From an uncultured Lachnospiraceae bacterium (GTDB lineage: Bacteria; Bacillota; Clostridia; Lachnospirales; Lachnospiraceae), in NCBI GenBank assembly GCA_946631935.1, contig CAMPAP010000019.1:1-23682 (forward strand): 23,682 nt of DNA. The letters are read 5' to 3'. Positions 9,194 to 17,409 of the stretch are shown piece after piece (the first letter of the stretch is position 1; the number at the start of each line of letters is the position of its first letter). Position numbers and translations under genes: made by a program. Below the pieces are notes generated by a model. The model saw only the letters and a program-made list of their open reading frames with translations. It made no database searches and was not told the DNA's origin.

Positions 9194-9213
9194 CTGCAAT
9201 TTTCGGTATGCAG
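9194..9213. promoter_or_regulatory. Inverted repeat CTGCA-N10-TGCAG upstream of the ArsR-type gene
   Basis: Two perfect 5-base arms (9194-9198 and 9209-9213) are separated by 10 bases in the only intergenic space ahead of the repressor gene, ending about 60 bases before its start codon. ArsR/SmtB dimers bind imperfect inverted repeats near their own promoters, so autoregulation is possible. The arms are short and do not match the usual ATATGAAC-type SmtB box, and I find no convincing -35/-10 pair here, so this is weak. Confidence 0.2.
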
Positions 9214-9274
9214 GAATAATCCGCCTCAAACTAAACTTAAAAAGGATATCAAAAAAAGATAATAAGGAATTGAT

Positions 9275-9595
9275 ATGACAGAAGAGATCTTAAAAAAAAT
9301 ATATGATGCAACGCCCCCCGATGAGGAGCTTGATGACATTGCCGATTTTTTCAAAGTGTTCGGAGATAATACAAGACTGAAGATACTCATTGCACTGCTT
9401 CAGAGCGAGCTGTGCGTGCAGGATATAGCCGACGCTCTTTCCATGACACAGTCTGCCATATCCCATCAGCTTAAGGGACTTAAGGCGCAGGACCTTGTAA
9501 AGACAAGGCGTGAAGGAAAGACGATCTTTTATTCCCTTGCAGACAGCCATATCTCAACCATACTGTCCACGGGAATCGATCATATAGAAGAATAA
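9275..9595 (+). CDS. ArsR/SmtB-family metal-responsive repressor with alpha-5 zinc-type site
   Basis: A 106-residue winged-helix repressor of normal ArsR length, with AAGGA 6 bases before ATG. The core reads FKVFGDNTRLKIL, then the recognition region VQDIADAL, SMTQSAISHQLKGLK, and the wing VKTRREGKTIFYSL. The C-terminal helix carries Asp90-X-His92-X10-His103-X2-Glu106, the exact spacing of the alpha-5 metal site of SmtB (D104, H106, H117, E120), so Zn(II) or a similar ion is the likely inducer. The alpha-3 site of CadC/ArsR (ELCVCD) is only half present: Cys47 is kept but Gln49 replaces the second Cys. Zinc-type relatives normally sit beside a P-type ATPase or cation diffusion exporter. None is present here, so it acts on itself or on distant genes. 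Family is certain; the metal is inferred. Confidence 0.93.
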   Translation: MTEEILKKIYDATPPDEELDDIADFFKVFGDNTRLKILIALLQSELCVQDIADALSMTQSAISHQLKGLKAQDLVKTRREGKTIFYSLADSHISTILSTGIDHIEE

Positions 9596-9637
9596 TATGT
9601 TACGGCCCGGTGATGCAGATGAATTGTGACAGATAAA

Positions 9638-9663
9638 AAAGAGGAGTAATATCACTCCTCTTT
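9638..9663. terminator. Bidirectional hairpin terminator between convergent genes
   Basis: A perfect 10-bp stem (AAAGAGGAGT at 9638-9647 with ACTCCTCTTT at 9654-9663) closes a 6-base loop. It is followed by ATTTTTT on the + strand and by TTTTTT on the - strand, so it can end transcripts from both the ArsR-type gene and the DUF5050 gene. The stop codon and last codons of the - strand gene lie inside the hairpin. Confidence 0.9.
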
Positions 9664-10743
9664 ATTTTTTGATTCGTTTTCTGCTTTGATATTTTCAAGG
9701 GCTGCATCAGATGCCGCCGTTACCGGTTCTATGGAAGTGCTGCCCGGGTAGGTGTGGTAGAGAGCTTCCTCATTCCAGAAATCCTTGAAGTACACATATC
9801 CGCCTGTCATTGAGATGGAATTGTAATTACCGTTTGAAAGCACTGTGACATTGCCACCGTTTTGATCCATAAACGCAAGATGGGCGTTGTCCCCGAAGGT
9901 CTGGTAATAGATATATCCGCCGAATACATTAAAGCTTTCTATCTTTTCGTTTGAAAGGATCTCAATTGACTGGTCGGCAAAAGAATAGCGCCTGAGCTGA
10001 TATCCGTCTCCCGGAGCCATATAGTATATATAATCTCCGTATAATACGGGATTCCATACATTGTCCTCGATGACTGTTGATGTCCGGCCTGTCTGAATGT
10101 TGTATGCCATCAGATTTCTGCTGGTGTCGGTATCTGCGTAGTATATGGTGTTGCCTCTTGCACATGCGGGATTGATGGAAAGTTTTGCAAGTATCTCATC
10201 CTCTTTTCCACCCGCGATGCTCATTCTGAAAAAATAAGGTGCGTCGTGAGTTGCATCGGCAGTTCCTTCGGCATAGATGTAATTGTCTATGACCTGAGCC
10301 CTGACAACAACATTTCTTGTGAGGGTATAACCCTTGCTGCCGTCAAGATGGCATCTTATGAATGATGCGGGAACCCTGACGCCTCCAAGGCCGGTTGCCC
10401 CTGAACTTCCCGACTGAAAATAGTACAGATAATCGCCGGCTGCGCAGATACTTGATGCAACGGATGTTGAAATCTTTTTGCAGTCGGATTCGTCAATGTT
10501 CATGCTGTAGAGAGCGCCACCGTCATAGGGATTTGAAAAATATATCCTTCCGTCGTGTTCGCAGACGATGCCTCCGTTGTTGATATTTCCGGAGTGGGCT
10601 CCGATGGTCCCCGGGGGGTTATCTGATACCTTTTCGCCTCTCTGGGAAAATACGGTGATTATGACAAGTATGATCACGGCGATGACCATTCCGATTATCG
10701 CTATTATCATACTCTTTTTGTTTGTGGTATTCTTTTTAGCCAT
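9652..10743 (-). CDS. Membrane-anchored DUF5050 beta-propeller-like protein
   Basis: The 363-residue protein has a short basic N-terminus, one TM at about residues 12-34 without a clear cleavage site, and an extracellular part built of repeated aromatic strands (GRIYFSNP, YLYYFQSG, NYIYAEG, DYIYYMAPG, GYIYYQTFG, GYVYFKDF). This repeat pattern is typical of the DUF5050 family found in many clostridia, which folds as a propeller; no enzymatic role is established and I see no catalytic motif. It probably binds a ligand or partner at the cell surface. AGGTGA lies 7 bases before ATG. It is a single-gene unit with its own promoter, and it converges on the ArsR-type gene. The C-terminal tail is very charged (ENESKNKEE) and is encoded within the terminator stem. 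Confidence 0.88.
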   Translation of the reverse strand: MAKKNTTNKKSMIIAIIGMVIAVIILVIITVFSQRGEKVSDNPPGTIGAHSGNINNGGIVCEHDGRIYFSNPYDGGALYSMNIDESDCKKISTSVASSICAAGDYLYYFQSGSSGATGLGGVRVPASFIRCHLDGSKGYTLTRNVVVRAQVIDNYIYAEGTADATHDAPYFFRMSIAGGKEDEILAKLSINPACARGNTIYYADTDTSRNLMAYNIQTGRTSTVIEDNVWNPVLYGDYIYYMAPGDGYQLRRYSFADQSIEILSNEKIESFNVFGGYIYYQTFGDNAHLAFMDQNGGNVTVLSNGNYNSISMTGGYVYFKDFWNEEALYHTYPGSTSIEPVTAASDAALENIKAENESKNKEE

Positions 10744-10784
10744 TTTTTCACCTGCCCGGATTGATAAAGATCTGATGCAGTTAA

Positions 10785-10808
10785 TTTGATTTTACTACTT
10801 TGATTTTA
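10785..10808. repeat. Direct repeat TTTGATTTTA x2 over the DUF5050 promoter
   Basis: Identical 10-base copies at 10785-10794 and 10799-10808 are spaced 14 bases start to start. The second copy contains the -10 box of the - strand DUF5050 promoter and the first lies just past the expected transcription start. This is where a repressor would bind, but the DNA is AT-rich and chance is possible. Confidence 0.35.
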
Positions 10809-10831
10809 GTATTAATTTTTCTTTATATCAA
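10803..10831 (-). promoter_or_regulatory. Sigma-70-type promoter for the DUF5050 gene
   Basis: Read on the - strand, TTGATA (10831-10826) and TAAAAT (10808-10803) are separated by exactly 17 bases. The expected start near 10796 gives a leader of roughly 50 bases before ATG. Confidence 0.65.
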
Positions 10832-10853
10832 GGCGTTAAAATAAGTATCTGTG

Positions 10854-10902
10854 CCCATATGCATCATTGTAAAACGGCCCGAAAAATAGTAAAATATATG
10901 GG
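10854..10902. promoter_or_regulatory. Inverted repeat CCCATAT / ATATGGG flanking the pheA promoter
   Basis: Seven-base arms at 10854-10860 and 10896-10902 bracket the putative -35 and -10 of pheA, with centres 42 bases apart, near four helical turns. The spacing would suit a looping or cooperative regulator. No known operator is recognised, and no T-box or leader peptide is seen ahead of pheA. Confidence 0.3.
10867..10895 (+). promoter_or_regulatory. Sigma-70-type promoter for pheA and the downstream run
   Basis: TTGTAA (10867-10872) and TAAAAT (10890-10895) are separated by 17 bases and lie about 37 bases before the pheA start codon. A second TAAAAT at 10904-10909 is an alternative -10. No terminator is visible downstream until the window end, so this promoter could serve genes as far as about 20678. 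Confidence 0.55.
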
Positions 10903-10931
10903 TTAAAATATGAATTTTTCCGGAGAAAGAA

Positions 10932-12056
10932 ATGGATCTTGATGAGATAAGAAGTAAGCTTGATGACTGCGATGCGAAAATGCTTGAACTTTTTGTAAAG
11001 AGGATGGAACTCGTTGATAAAGTGGCAGATTCCAAGATCGCATCCGGCAAGGCTGTACTTGATAAGCAAAGAGAAAACGAGAAGCTTGCAAAGGTTGCCT
11101 CCATGGTAGAAGGAGATATCAATGAAGAAGGGGCAAGAGAGCTTTTCAGTCTCCTTATGAGCATGAGCCGTAAGCTTCAGTACAGAAAGCTTACGGAAAA
11201 GGGAAGACATATCAATGTTTCCTTTATTCCCACCGGTGATATCAGAAAGGGCGATCCCAGGGTTGTTTTCCAGGGAGATAAGGGTGCATATTCACAGATC
11301 GCCATGAGGGAATACTTCGGAGAGGGTGTTGATTCCATTAATGTTCCCACCTTCAGAGCTGCAATGACAGCCATTTCCGAGGGCAGCGCGGATTATGCTG
11401 TCCTTCCCATTGAAAATTCAACTGCGGGTATCGTAAGTGAGATCTATGACCTTCTTGCAGAGTATGAGAATTATATCGTTGCAGAGCAGGTCATCAGTAT
11501 AGAGCATTGTCTGATGGGGGTAAAGGGCTCTTCCGTTTCGGATATCAAAACGGTCTTTTCACATCCCCAGTCCCTTATGCAGTCGGCAAGATTTCTTGAA
11601 AAATATGACTGGAAACAGATATCCATGCCCAATAACGCCTTTGCCGCAAAAAAGGTTTCCGATGAAGGCGACAGGACCCAGGCGGCCATCGCAAGTGCGC
11701 TGGCAGCTGAGGTCTACGGTCTGGATATACTTGAAAAGGGAGTCAATTCCGCAGAAAACAATTCAACGAGATTCATAATCGTATCCGGTCAGAAGATCTA
11801 TATGGAAAATGCCGGTAAGATCAGTATATGCTTTGAGGTTCCTCACGAAAGCGGATCTTTATACAATTGTCTCGGACATTTTATTTTCAACGGGCTTAAC
11901 ATTTCCAAGATAGAATCAAGGCCCATCGAAGGCAGAAAATGGGAGTACAGATTCTTTTTGGACTTTGAAGGTAATCTTTCGGATCCTGCCGTTCGCTGTG
12001 CACTTACGGGACTGCGGGAGGAAGCAAGGTACCTGAGAGTACTTGGAAACTATTGA
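10932..12056 (+). CDS. pheA: Bifunctional chorismate mutase / prephenate dehydratase
   Basis: A 374-residue cytoplasmic enzyme that turns chorismate into prephenate and then phenylpyruvate, the committed steps to phenylalanine. Residues about 1-88 are an AroQ-type chorismate mutase (DEIRSKLDDCDAKMLELFVKR, residues 4 on, with ISxxxx-type basic residues following). Residues about 110-290 are prephenate dehydratase, with FQGDKGAYSQIA, LPIENSTAG and the catalytic Thr279-Arg280-Phe281. The rest is an ACT domain with the GSLYNCLGHF and IESRP regions that bind phenylalanine, so feedback inhibition is expected. Length is normal for the fused form. GGAG lies 6 bases before ATG. It is first in a long co-directional run and 18 bases before ppx. 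The pairing with polyphosphate genes is not functionally obvious. Confidence 0.95.
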   Translation: MDLDEIRSKLDDCDAKMLELFVKRMELVDKVADSKIASGKAVLDKQRENEKLAKVASMVEGDINEEGARELFSLLMSMSRKLQYRKLTEKGRHINVSFIPTGDIRKGDPRVVFQGDKGAYSQIAMREYFGEGVDSINVPTFRAAMTAISEGSADYAVLPIENSTAGIVSEIYDLLAEYENYIVAEQVISIEHCLMGVKGSSVSDIKTVFSHPQSLMQSARFLEKYDWKQISMPNNAFAAKKVSDEGDRTQAAIASALAAEVYGLDILEKGVNSAENNSTRFIIVSGQKIYMENAGKISICFEVPHESGSLYNCLGHFIFNGLNISKIESRPIEGRKWEYRFFLDFEGNLSDPAVRCALTGLREEARYLRVLGNY

Positions 12057-12074
12057 TCATTTAACGGAGGCCAT

Positions 12075-13613
12075 ATGGTTCATACATTTGCTGCAATTGA
12101 TGTCGGAAGCTTTGAGCTTACAATGAAGATATTCGAATACGGCGGCAAGAAACCCATGAAGGAGATCGACTGTATCGCTACGGGTCTTTCTCTGGGCGCC
12201 GACACCTATGCCACCGGAAAAGTCTCCAACGAAAAAGTTGACGAACTCTGCAAGGTCCTTAACCATTTTTCCGCTGTTATGAAATCCTACAAAGTGGAAG
12301 AGTACAGGGCTTACGGAACAAGCGCCATAAGAGAGACGGAAAATTCCGATATCCTTCTGGATCTTATCGAGACCAGGACAGGAATACATATCGAGACTCT
12401 TTCAAATTCGGAACAGCGTTTCCTTGACTATAAATCCATAGCGGGAGCAGGGGATGTTTTTTACAATGCGATAGCCGGCAGTGCCGCAATACTTGACATC
12501 GGCGGCGGAAGCATACAGATATCCCTTTTTGATGAGGATTCCCTTGTAAGCACTCAGAACCTTAAGCTGGGAGTTTTGAGGATAAGGGAGAGAGTTGAAA
12601 GCCTTGGAGCGGATCCTTACCGCATGAGACTTCTTGAAGAGGAACTCATAGAAGCCCAGCTTCTTACTTATAAAAAACTCTTCATCACAGGAAGCGTAAA
12701 AAACCTGATAGTGATGGATGATTATATTTCTTCCTGTATCGTTATGAGATCGACCGGAGGAAAGGGATGCCTTTCCAAAGCTGAATTTGAAAAGCTCCTT
12801 GACTCTGTTTCCACAAGAGGGACCTATGAAACCGCAAGGGCCTTCGGCGTCCCCGAAGAAAAGGTACCGCTCCTTAGAATATCCGGTCTTCTTGTAAAGA
12901 GTCTTTCAAGGATACTGAAGAGCGAGATGATATATGCACCGGGAGTTACTCTTTCTGACGGTATAGCTTATGAATTTGCCGAAGAGAAAAAGATCATAAA
13001 ACGTGAACATGATTTTGAGAAGGATATCATTGCCTGCGCTCTTAACATAAGCAGGAGATATAACGGTTCAAGGTCAAGAGCAGAGACCTTAAGACAGATC
13101 TGCGGGACCATCTTCGATTCGGTCAGAAAAGCAGGAGGACTTACCAAAAGAGACAGGCTTTATCTTGATATCGCAACCATCCTTCACGACTGCGGAAAAT
13201 ATATCGCCATGACAGAAATTGGCGAGAGAAGCTATGACATTATAATGGCTACCGAGATCATAGGTCTTAACCACAGAGAAAGAGAAATAGTTGCAAACAT
13301 CGTAAGATTCAATCATTCGGATTTTGTTTATCCCGGAGCTTACGGCGGGACGGCCGGTCTTCTGGATAAGAATTCATATATAACCATCGCAAAGCTTACC
13401 GCAATACTCAGAGTGGCCAATTCTCTTGACAGAAGCCATAAGCAGAAGATGAAAGAAATAAAAGCAACTGTTGACGGCAGGGAACTGATCCTTAAAGTCG
13501 ATACGCCCCAGACATTTTTGTTAGAGGAAGCATTCTTCCCTGAAGCGGCGGATTTCTTCGAAGAGATCTATTCCATCAGACCCATCATAGTCAGAGCAGG
13601 CAGGAACTCGTAA
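12075..13613 (+). CDS. ppx: Exopolyphosphatase, Ppx/GppA family with C-terminal HD domain
   Basis: The 512-residue product belongs to the actin-like ASKHA phosphatases that release phosphate from the ends of polyphosphate or hydrolyse pppGpp. The first phosphate loop is FAAIDVGSFELTMKI, the catalytic region is TSAIRETENS, and the second phosphate loop is Asp141 to Ser146 (DIGGGS). Residues from about 310 on form an HD-type helical domain with His371-Asp372 (LHDCGK), followed by LNHREREIV and FNH. The start has ACGGAGG upstream. The next gene is polyphosphate kinase, 17 bases away, so a role in polyphosphate turnover is favoured over pppGpp hydrolysis; family members may do both. The SFEL in loop one differs from the more usual SNA/SNS of this family, and I cannot say whether that matters. 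Confidence 0.92.
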   Translation: MVHTFAAIDVGSFELTMKIFEYGGKKPMKEIDCIATGLSLGADTYATGKVSNEKVDELCKVLNHFSAVMKSYKVEEYRAYGTSAIRETENSDILLDLIETRTGIHIETLSNSEQRFLDYKSIAGAGDVFYNAIAGSAAILDIGGGSIQISLFDEDSLVSTQNLKLGVLRIRERVESLGADPYRMRLLEEELIEAQLLTYKKLFITGSVKNLIVMDDYISSCIVMRSTGGKGCLSKAEFEKLLDSVSTRGTYETARAFGVPEEKVPLLRISGLLVKSLSRILKSEMIYAPGVTLSDGIAYEFAEEKKIIKREHDFEKDIIACALNISRRYNGSRSRAETLRQICGTIFDSVRKAGGLTKRDRLYLDIATILHDCGKYIAMTEIGERSYDIIMATEIIGLNHREREIVANIVRFNHSDFVYPGAYGGTAGLLDKNSYITIAKLTAILRVANSLDRSHKQKMKEIKATVDGRELILKVDTPQTFLLEEAFFPEAADFFEEIYSIRPIIVRAGRNS

Positions 13614-13630
13614 ACGCGCAGGTAAAAAAT

Positions 13631-15781
13631 ATGGCAGCAAAGAAAACAAAAGAAATCAATTACAGGGATCCGAAATATTACACAAACAGAGAGCTTTCCT
13701 GGATAGAATTCGACAGAAGGATCCTCCAGGAAGCAAGGGATAAAGCCACACCTCTTTTTGAGAGACTGAAATTTCTCGCCATTGTTTCATCGAATCTTGA
13801 TGAATTTGTAATGGTCAGAGTCGGTTCCCTTGATGATATGAAGCAGGCAGGATATACAAAGCCCGACATTGCGGGACTTGAACCCTCCGAACAGCTTTCC
13901 CTTATCCTCGATAATCTTCATACCCTTGTGTATGACCAGTATAAGTCCCTCCGCACCGAGCTTTTGCCGGAGCTTAAAAAAAGCGGACTTGAACTTGTAA
14001 AAAGTCATGAGGATCTTACGGTCTCCGAGTGCAAATTCGTTGACGAATACTTCAGGACACTTGTTTATCCCGTTCTTACTCCCATGGCCGTGGATTCATC
14101 AAGGCCCTTCCCTCTTATCTTAAACAAATCTCTGAACATCGGAGCCATGGTCAGGAAAAAAGAGGGAGGAGGGGAGCTTGAATTTGCAACGGTCCAGGTG
14201 CCTTCAGTTCTTCCCAGGGTGATAATGCTGCCTTCCGGAGGAAGTGTAAAGCGCTTCATCCTTCTTGAAGAAGTGATAGAGCGGAATATGAAATCACTGT
14301 TTTTAAACTATGACATAGTCTGTGCCCATCCCTACAGGATAACCAGAAACGGCGATATGACCATAGATGAGGACGAGGCAGAGGATCTTTTAAAAGAGAT
14401 CGAAAAATCCGTAAAGGCAAGAAAAAGAGGACGTGTCTTAAGACTTGAGATCGAAAACAAAGCAGATAAAAGGCTTATGTCCTTCCTTGAAAGAGCCCTG
14501 GATATAAACAGCTCCGAGATCTTTACGATAGACGGTCCCTTAGATCTTACGGTTTTGTTTAAGATCAGTTCCCTTCCCGGATATGACAGTCTCAGAAGCC
14601 CCGCATATGAACCTGCCTTAGTTCCCGAGCTTCCCAAGGGATGCGATATTTTTTCACAGATAAGAAAAGGGGACATCCTTATGATGCATCCCTACCAGTC
14701 ATTTGAACCTGTTGTGGACTTTATAAGCAGTGCGGCTTCAGACCCGGATGTCCTTGCCATCAAACAGACTCTCTACAGAGTAAGCGGCAATTCCCCCATC
14801 ATCTCTGCTCTTGCCCAGGCTGCTGATAACGGAAAGCAGGTGACCGTCCTTGTTGAGCTTAAGGCCCGTTTTGATGAAGAGCATAATATCGTATGGGCAA
14901 GAATGCTTGAAAAGGCCGGCTGTCACGTTATCTACGGTCTTGTTGGTCTCAAGACTCATTCAAAGATCACACTTGTGGTAAGACGCGAGAACGAAGGCAT
15001 CAGAAGATATGTTCACTTAGGTACCGGAAACTATAACGATTCCACCGCAAGAATCTATACGGATATCGGACTTCTTACCTGCAAGGAGGAGATAGGTGAG
15101 GATGCCACCGCGGTATTTAATATGCTCAGCGGTTATTCCGAGCCCAAGGCCTGGAACAGCCTGATAGTCGCTCCTTTATGGCTAAAGGACAGATTCCTTT
15201 ATCTGATAGGCAGGGAGATAAAGCATGTAAAAAACGGCAAGGGTGGAAGGATCGTTGCCAAGATGAATTCTTTATCAGACCCTGATATCATCGAAGCACT
15301 TTATAAAGCCTCATCTGCGGGAGTTAAGATCGAACTCATTGTCCGCGGTATATGCTGTCTTAAGACCGGAATAAAGGGCGTGAGTGAAAATATCTCCGTC
15401 AGATCCATCACCGGTAACTTCCTTGAGCATGCAAGGATATTCTGGTTTAAAAACGACGAGTCACCTGAGGTATACTGCGGAAGTGCCGACTGGATGCCAA
15501 GGAACTTAGACAGAAGAGTCGAGATCGTTTTCCCCGTAACCGATGAAACGCTTAAAGCAAAGCTCTGGCACGTTCTTGATCTTGAACTTCGGGATAACAG
15601 AAGAGCAAATACCCTTCTTCCCGGAGGCTGCAGTTACGTAAAGGAAGGTCTTCGTCAGAGAAAAGCCGTTGATTCCCAGCTGATACAGATGGAAGAAGCG
15701 GTGGCTTATGCCAAAAAAGCAGCAAAGAAGAAACCATCTGAAAGCAGAGTATTTGTGCCCAAGACAAAACCTGCCAAGTAG
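13631..15781 (+). CDS. ppk1: Polyphosphate kinase 1
   Basis: A 716-residue protein of normal PPK1 length, which polymerises the gamma phosphate of ATP into polyphosphate, usually at the membrane. It has the N-terminal NRELSWIEFDRR and SNLDEF region, PMAVDSSRPFP, the KQTLYR stretch with basic residues for ATP, and two phospholipase-D-like catalytic halves. The autophosphorylated His is His443 (KTHSKITL), HLGTGNYND follows it, and the second essential His is His600 (LEHARIF). The tail is lysine-rich. CAGGT lies about 8 bases before ATG. Sitting directly after ppx, it forms a synthesis and breakdown pair under one promoter, so steady polyphosphate must be set by enzyme control rather than by separate transcription. 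Confidence 0.96.
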   Translation: MAAKKTKEINYRDPKYYTNRELSWIEFDRRILQEARDKATPLFERLKFLAIVSSNLDEFVMVRVGSLDDMKQAGYTKPDIAGLEPSEQLSLILDNLHTLVYDQYKSLRTELLPELKKSGLELVKSHEDLTVSECKFVDEYFRTLVYPVLTPMAVDSSRPFPLILNKSLNIGAMVRKKEGGGELEFATVQVPSVLPRVIMLPSGGSVKRFILLEEVIERNMKSLFLNYDIVCAHPYRITRNGDMTIDEDEAEDLLKEIEKSVKARKRGRVLRLEIENKADKRLMSFLERALDINSSEIFTIDGPLDLTVLFKISSLPGYDSLRSPAYEPALVPELPKGCDIFSQIRKGDILMMHPYQSFEPVVDFISSAASDPDVLAIKQTLYRVSGNSPIISALAQAADNGKQVTVLVELKARFDEEHNIVWARMLEKAGCHVIYGLVGLKTHSKITLVVRRENEGIRRYVHLGTGNYNDSTARIYTDIGLLTCKEEIGEDATAVFNMLSGYSEPKAWNSLIVAPLWLKDRFLYLIGREIKHVKNGKGGRIVAKMNSLSDPDIIEALYKASSAGVKIELIVRGICCLKTGIKGVSENISVRSITGNFLEHARIFWFKNDESPEVYCGSADWMPRNLDRRVEIVFPVTDETLKAKLWHVLDLELRDNRRANTLLPGGCSYVKEGLRQRKAVDSQLIQMEEAVAYAKKAAKKKPSESRVFVPKTKPAK

Positions 15782-15795
15782 AAACGAAAAAAGTT

Positions 15796-16410
15796 ATGCG
15801 TATAGTACTTGCCTCTGCATCTCCCAGAAGAAAGGAGCTGCTTGCAAATATAGGAATTAAATATGATGTCTGCGTAAGCGATGCGGATGAATCCTCTCTT
15901 GAAAAAGATCCCAGGAAGCTTGTTTCCATACTCTCGGAAAAAAAAGCACTTTCTGTCCTAAGGGGACTTGAGAGCGGAAAGTTTGACATAGGCGCGGATG
16001 CAGGCAAAGAGACCCTGTGCGTCATAGGCTGTGATACCCTTGTGTATCAGGAAAACGGCGCAGGGATACTGGGGAAGCCCCATTCCGAGGCTGAGGCTTT
16101 TGAGATGTTATCCTCTCTTCAGGGCGGATATCATGATGTTTTTTCAGGTGTTACCATTCTTGTCAGCGGCCTTAAAACTCCGGTAAAAAGAAGTTTTACG
16201 GAACAGACAAGAGTCCATTTTTCTCCCATGAGTGATGTGGAGATCGCTGATTATATCAAAACCGGGGAACCCATGGATAAGGCGGGAGCTTACGGTATTC
16301 AGGGGTACTGCTCGAGATATATCGAAGGAATAGAGGGAGATTATTTTAATGTTGTGGGGCTTCCCGTTTCACATCTTTACAGGGAATTAAGATCCCTTGG
16401 GGCTGTGTGA
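15796..16410 (+). CDS. maf: Maf-family nucleoside triphosphate pyrophosphatase
   Basis: The 204-residue protein has the whole Maf signature: LASASPRRKELL at the N-terminus, the catalytic Asp80 in GCDTLVY, GKPHSEAEA, the HDVFSGV stretch, and DKAGAYGIQG near the end. Maf enzymes remove pyrophosphate from non-canonical or pyrimidine NTPs, which limits their entry into nucleic acid. I cannot assign the dTTP/UTP or the m7GTP subgroup with certainty. The gene lies 14 bases after ppk1. The sequence ahead of ATG is A-rich with no good Shine-Dalgarno, so translation may depend on coupling. The loop between about residues 58 and 72 (GKFDIGADAGKE) looks longer than usual. Confidence 0.93.
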   Translation: MRIVLASASPRRKELLANIGIKYDVCVSDADESSLEKDPRKLVSILSEKKALSVLRGLESGKFDIGADAGKETLCVIGCDTLVYQENGAGILGKPHSEAEAFEMLSSLQGGYHDVFSGVTILVSGLKTPVKRSFTEQTRVHFSPMSDVEIADYIKTGEPMDKAGAYGIQGYCSRYIEGIEGDYFNVVGLPVSHLYRELRSLGAV

Positions 16411-16411
16411 C

Positions 16412-17389
16412 ATGCAGATTTTTTTTGCTCCCATGGAAGGCATCACATCTGTTTCCCTGAGATCCCTTCACGCAAAGATCTTCGGAGGGTGTGACAAGTA
16501 TTTTACCCCTTTTATCTCAACCAACGATTCCGTTAAATTAAACGGACGTGAAAAAGAAGATGTGGATCCTGATAATTCAAAGGGCTACACCCTCGTGCCC
16601 CAGATCATTTCAAACGATCCGGATCAGAGCCTGCTTTATATAAAGCTTTTAAAGGAAAGATATTCCTATGATGAGATAAATATCAACATGGGATGCCCGT
16701 CAGGAACTGTAACGGCAAAGAATAAGGGGTCGGGACTTATAAGGAATACGGATCTTCTTGACGAATATCTTGACGGACTGTTTGAAGGCGCTGAAAAGCT
16801 TGCAGGCGATGGCTTTGATCTTCCGGATATAACGGTCAAGACCCGGATAGGATACTATTCCGAAGATGAATATAAAAATATCCTGGATGTATTTCTGAGA
16901 TATCCCGTAAAGCAGTTCATCATCCATCCAAGGACAAGGAATGAGTTCTACGGCGGATCCGTGCATATGGATGTTTTTTCGGCAATGTATGATGAGCTGA
17001 AAAAAAAGGGAGCTTTGGTCTGTTATAACGGCGATATAAAAACTGTCAGTGATCTTGAAGATATTGTGAAAAGGTTTCCGGATCTGGATGCTGTGATGAC
17101 GGGGCGCGGTATTCTTACAGATCCTTCACTTGGAAGAAGGTTCAGGGGAGGCAGGGGCGTTACCAGGGAAGAGTATCTTGAATATATGGAATCTCTTCTT
17201 GATATATACAGCGGCAGGATCGGAAATGATAAATTCGTTCTTGCCAAAATGAAAGATCTCTGGAATTTTTCCGTAAATGCTTTTTGCGGCAACGAAAAAG
17301 GATATAAGGAAATGTGCAAGGCTGTATCTGTTGAAAGCTACAGAATATGCATGAGACAGTATATAAGAAATTCTGACTTAAGGGTTTAG
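16412..17389 (+). CDS. dus: tRNA dihydrouridine synthase
   Basis: ATG 16412 lies one base after the maf stop, with GGGG about 10 bases upstream; the in-frame TTG at 16397 is a worse choice because MQIFFAPMEG is the normal N-terminus. The 325-residue TIM-barrel flavoenzyme reduces uridine in tRNA using FMN and NADPH. Marks are APMEGIT, INMGCPSGTV with the catalytic Cys95, KGSGLIRN, VKTRIGY, IIHPRTR, CYNGDI, and the phosphate-binding VMTGRGILTDPS. It belongs to the DusA/B/C superfamily but I cannot name its target position. It is tightly coupled to maf, and both are housekeeping nucleotide functions. Confidence 0.95.
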   Translation: MQIFFAPMEGITSVSLRSLHAKIFGGCDKYFTPFISTNDSVKLNGREKEDVDPDNSKGYTLVPQIISNDPDQSLLYIKLLKERYSYDEININMGCPSGTVTAKNKGSGLIRNTDLLDEYLDGLFEGAEKLAGDGFDLPDITVKTRIGYYSEDEYKNILDVFLRYPVKQFIIHPRTRNEFYGGSVHMDVFSAMYDELKKKGALVCYNGDIKTVSDLEDIVKRFPDLDAVMTGRGILTDPSLGRRFRGGRGVTREEYLEYMESLLDIYSGRIGNDKFVLAKMKDLWNFSVNAFCGNEKGYKEMCKAVSVESYRICMRQYIRNSDLRV

Positions 17390-17409
17390 TAAAGCACCGG
17401 AGGATGAAT

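Noticed and set aside
10744..10931. T-box, leader peptide or riboswitch ahead of pheA
   Set aside because: With the predicted start site the leader is only about 30 bases, and no specifier stem, antiterminator or short ORF rich in Phe codons is seen.
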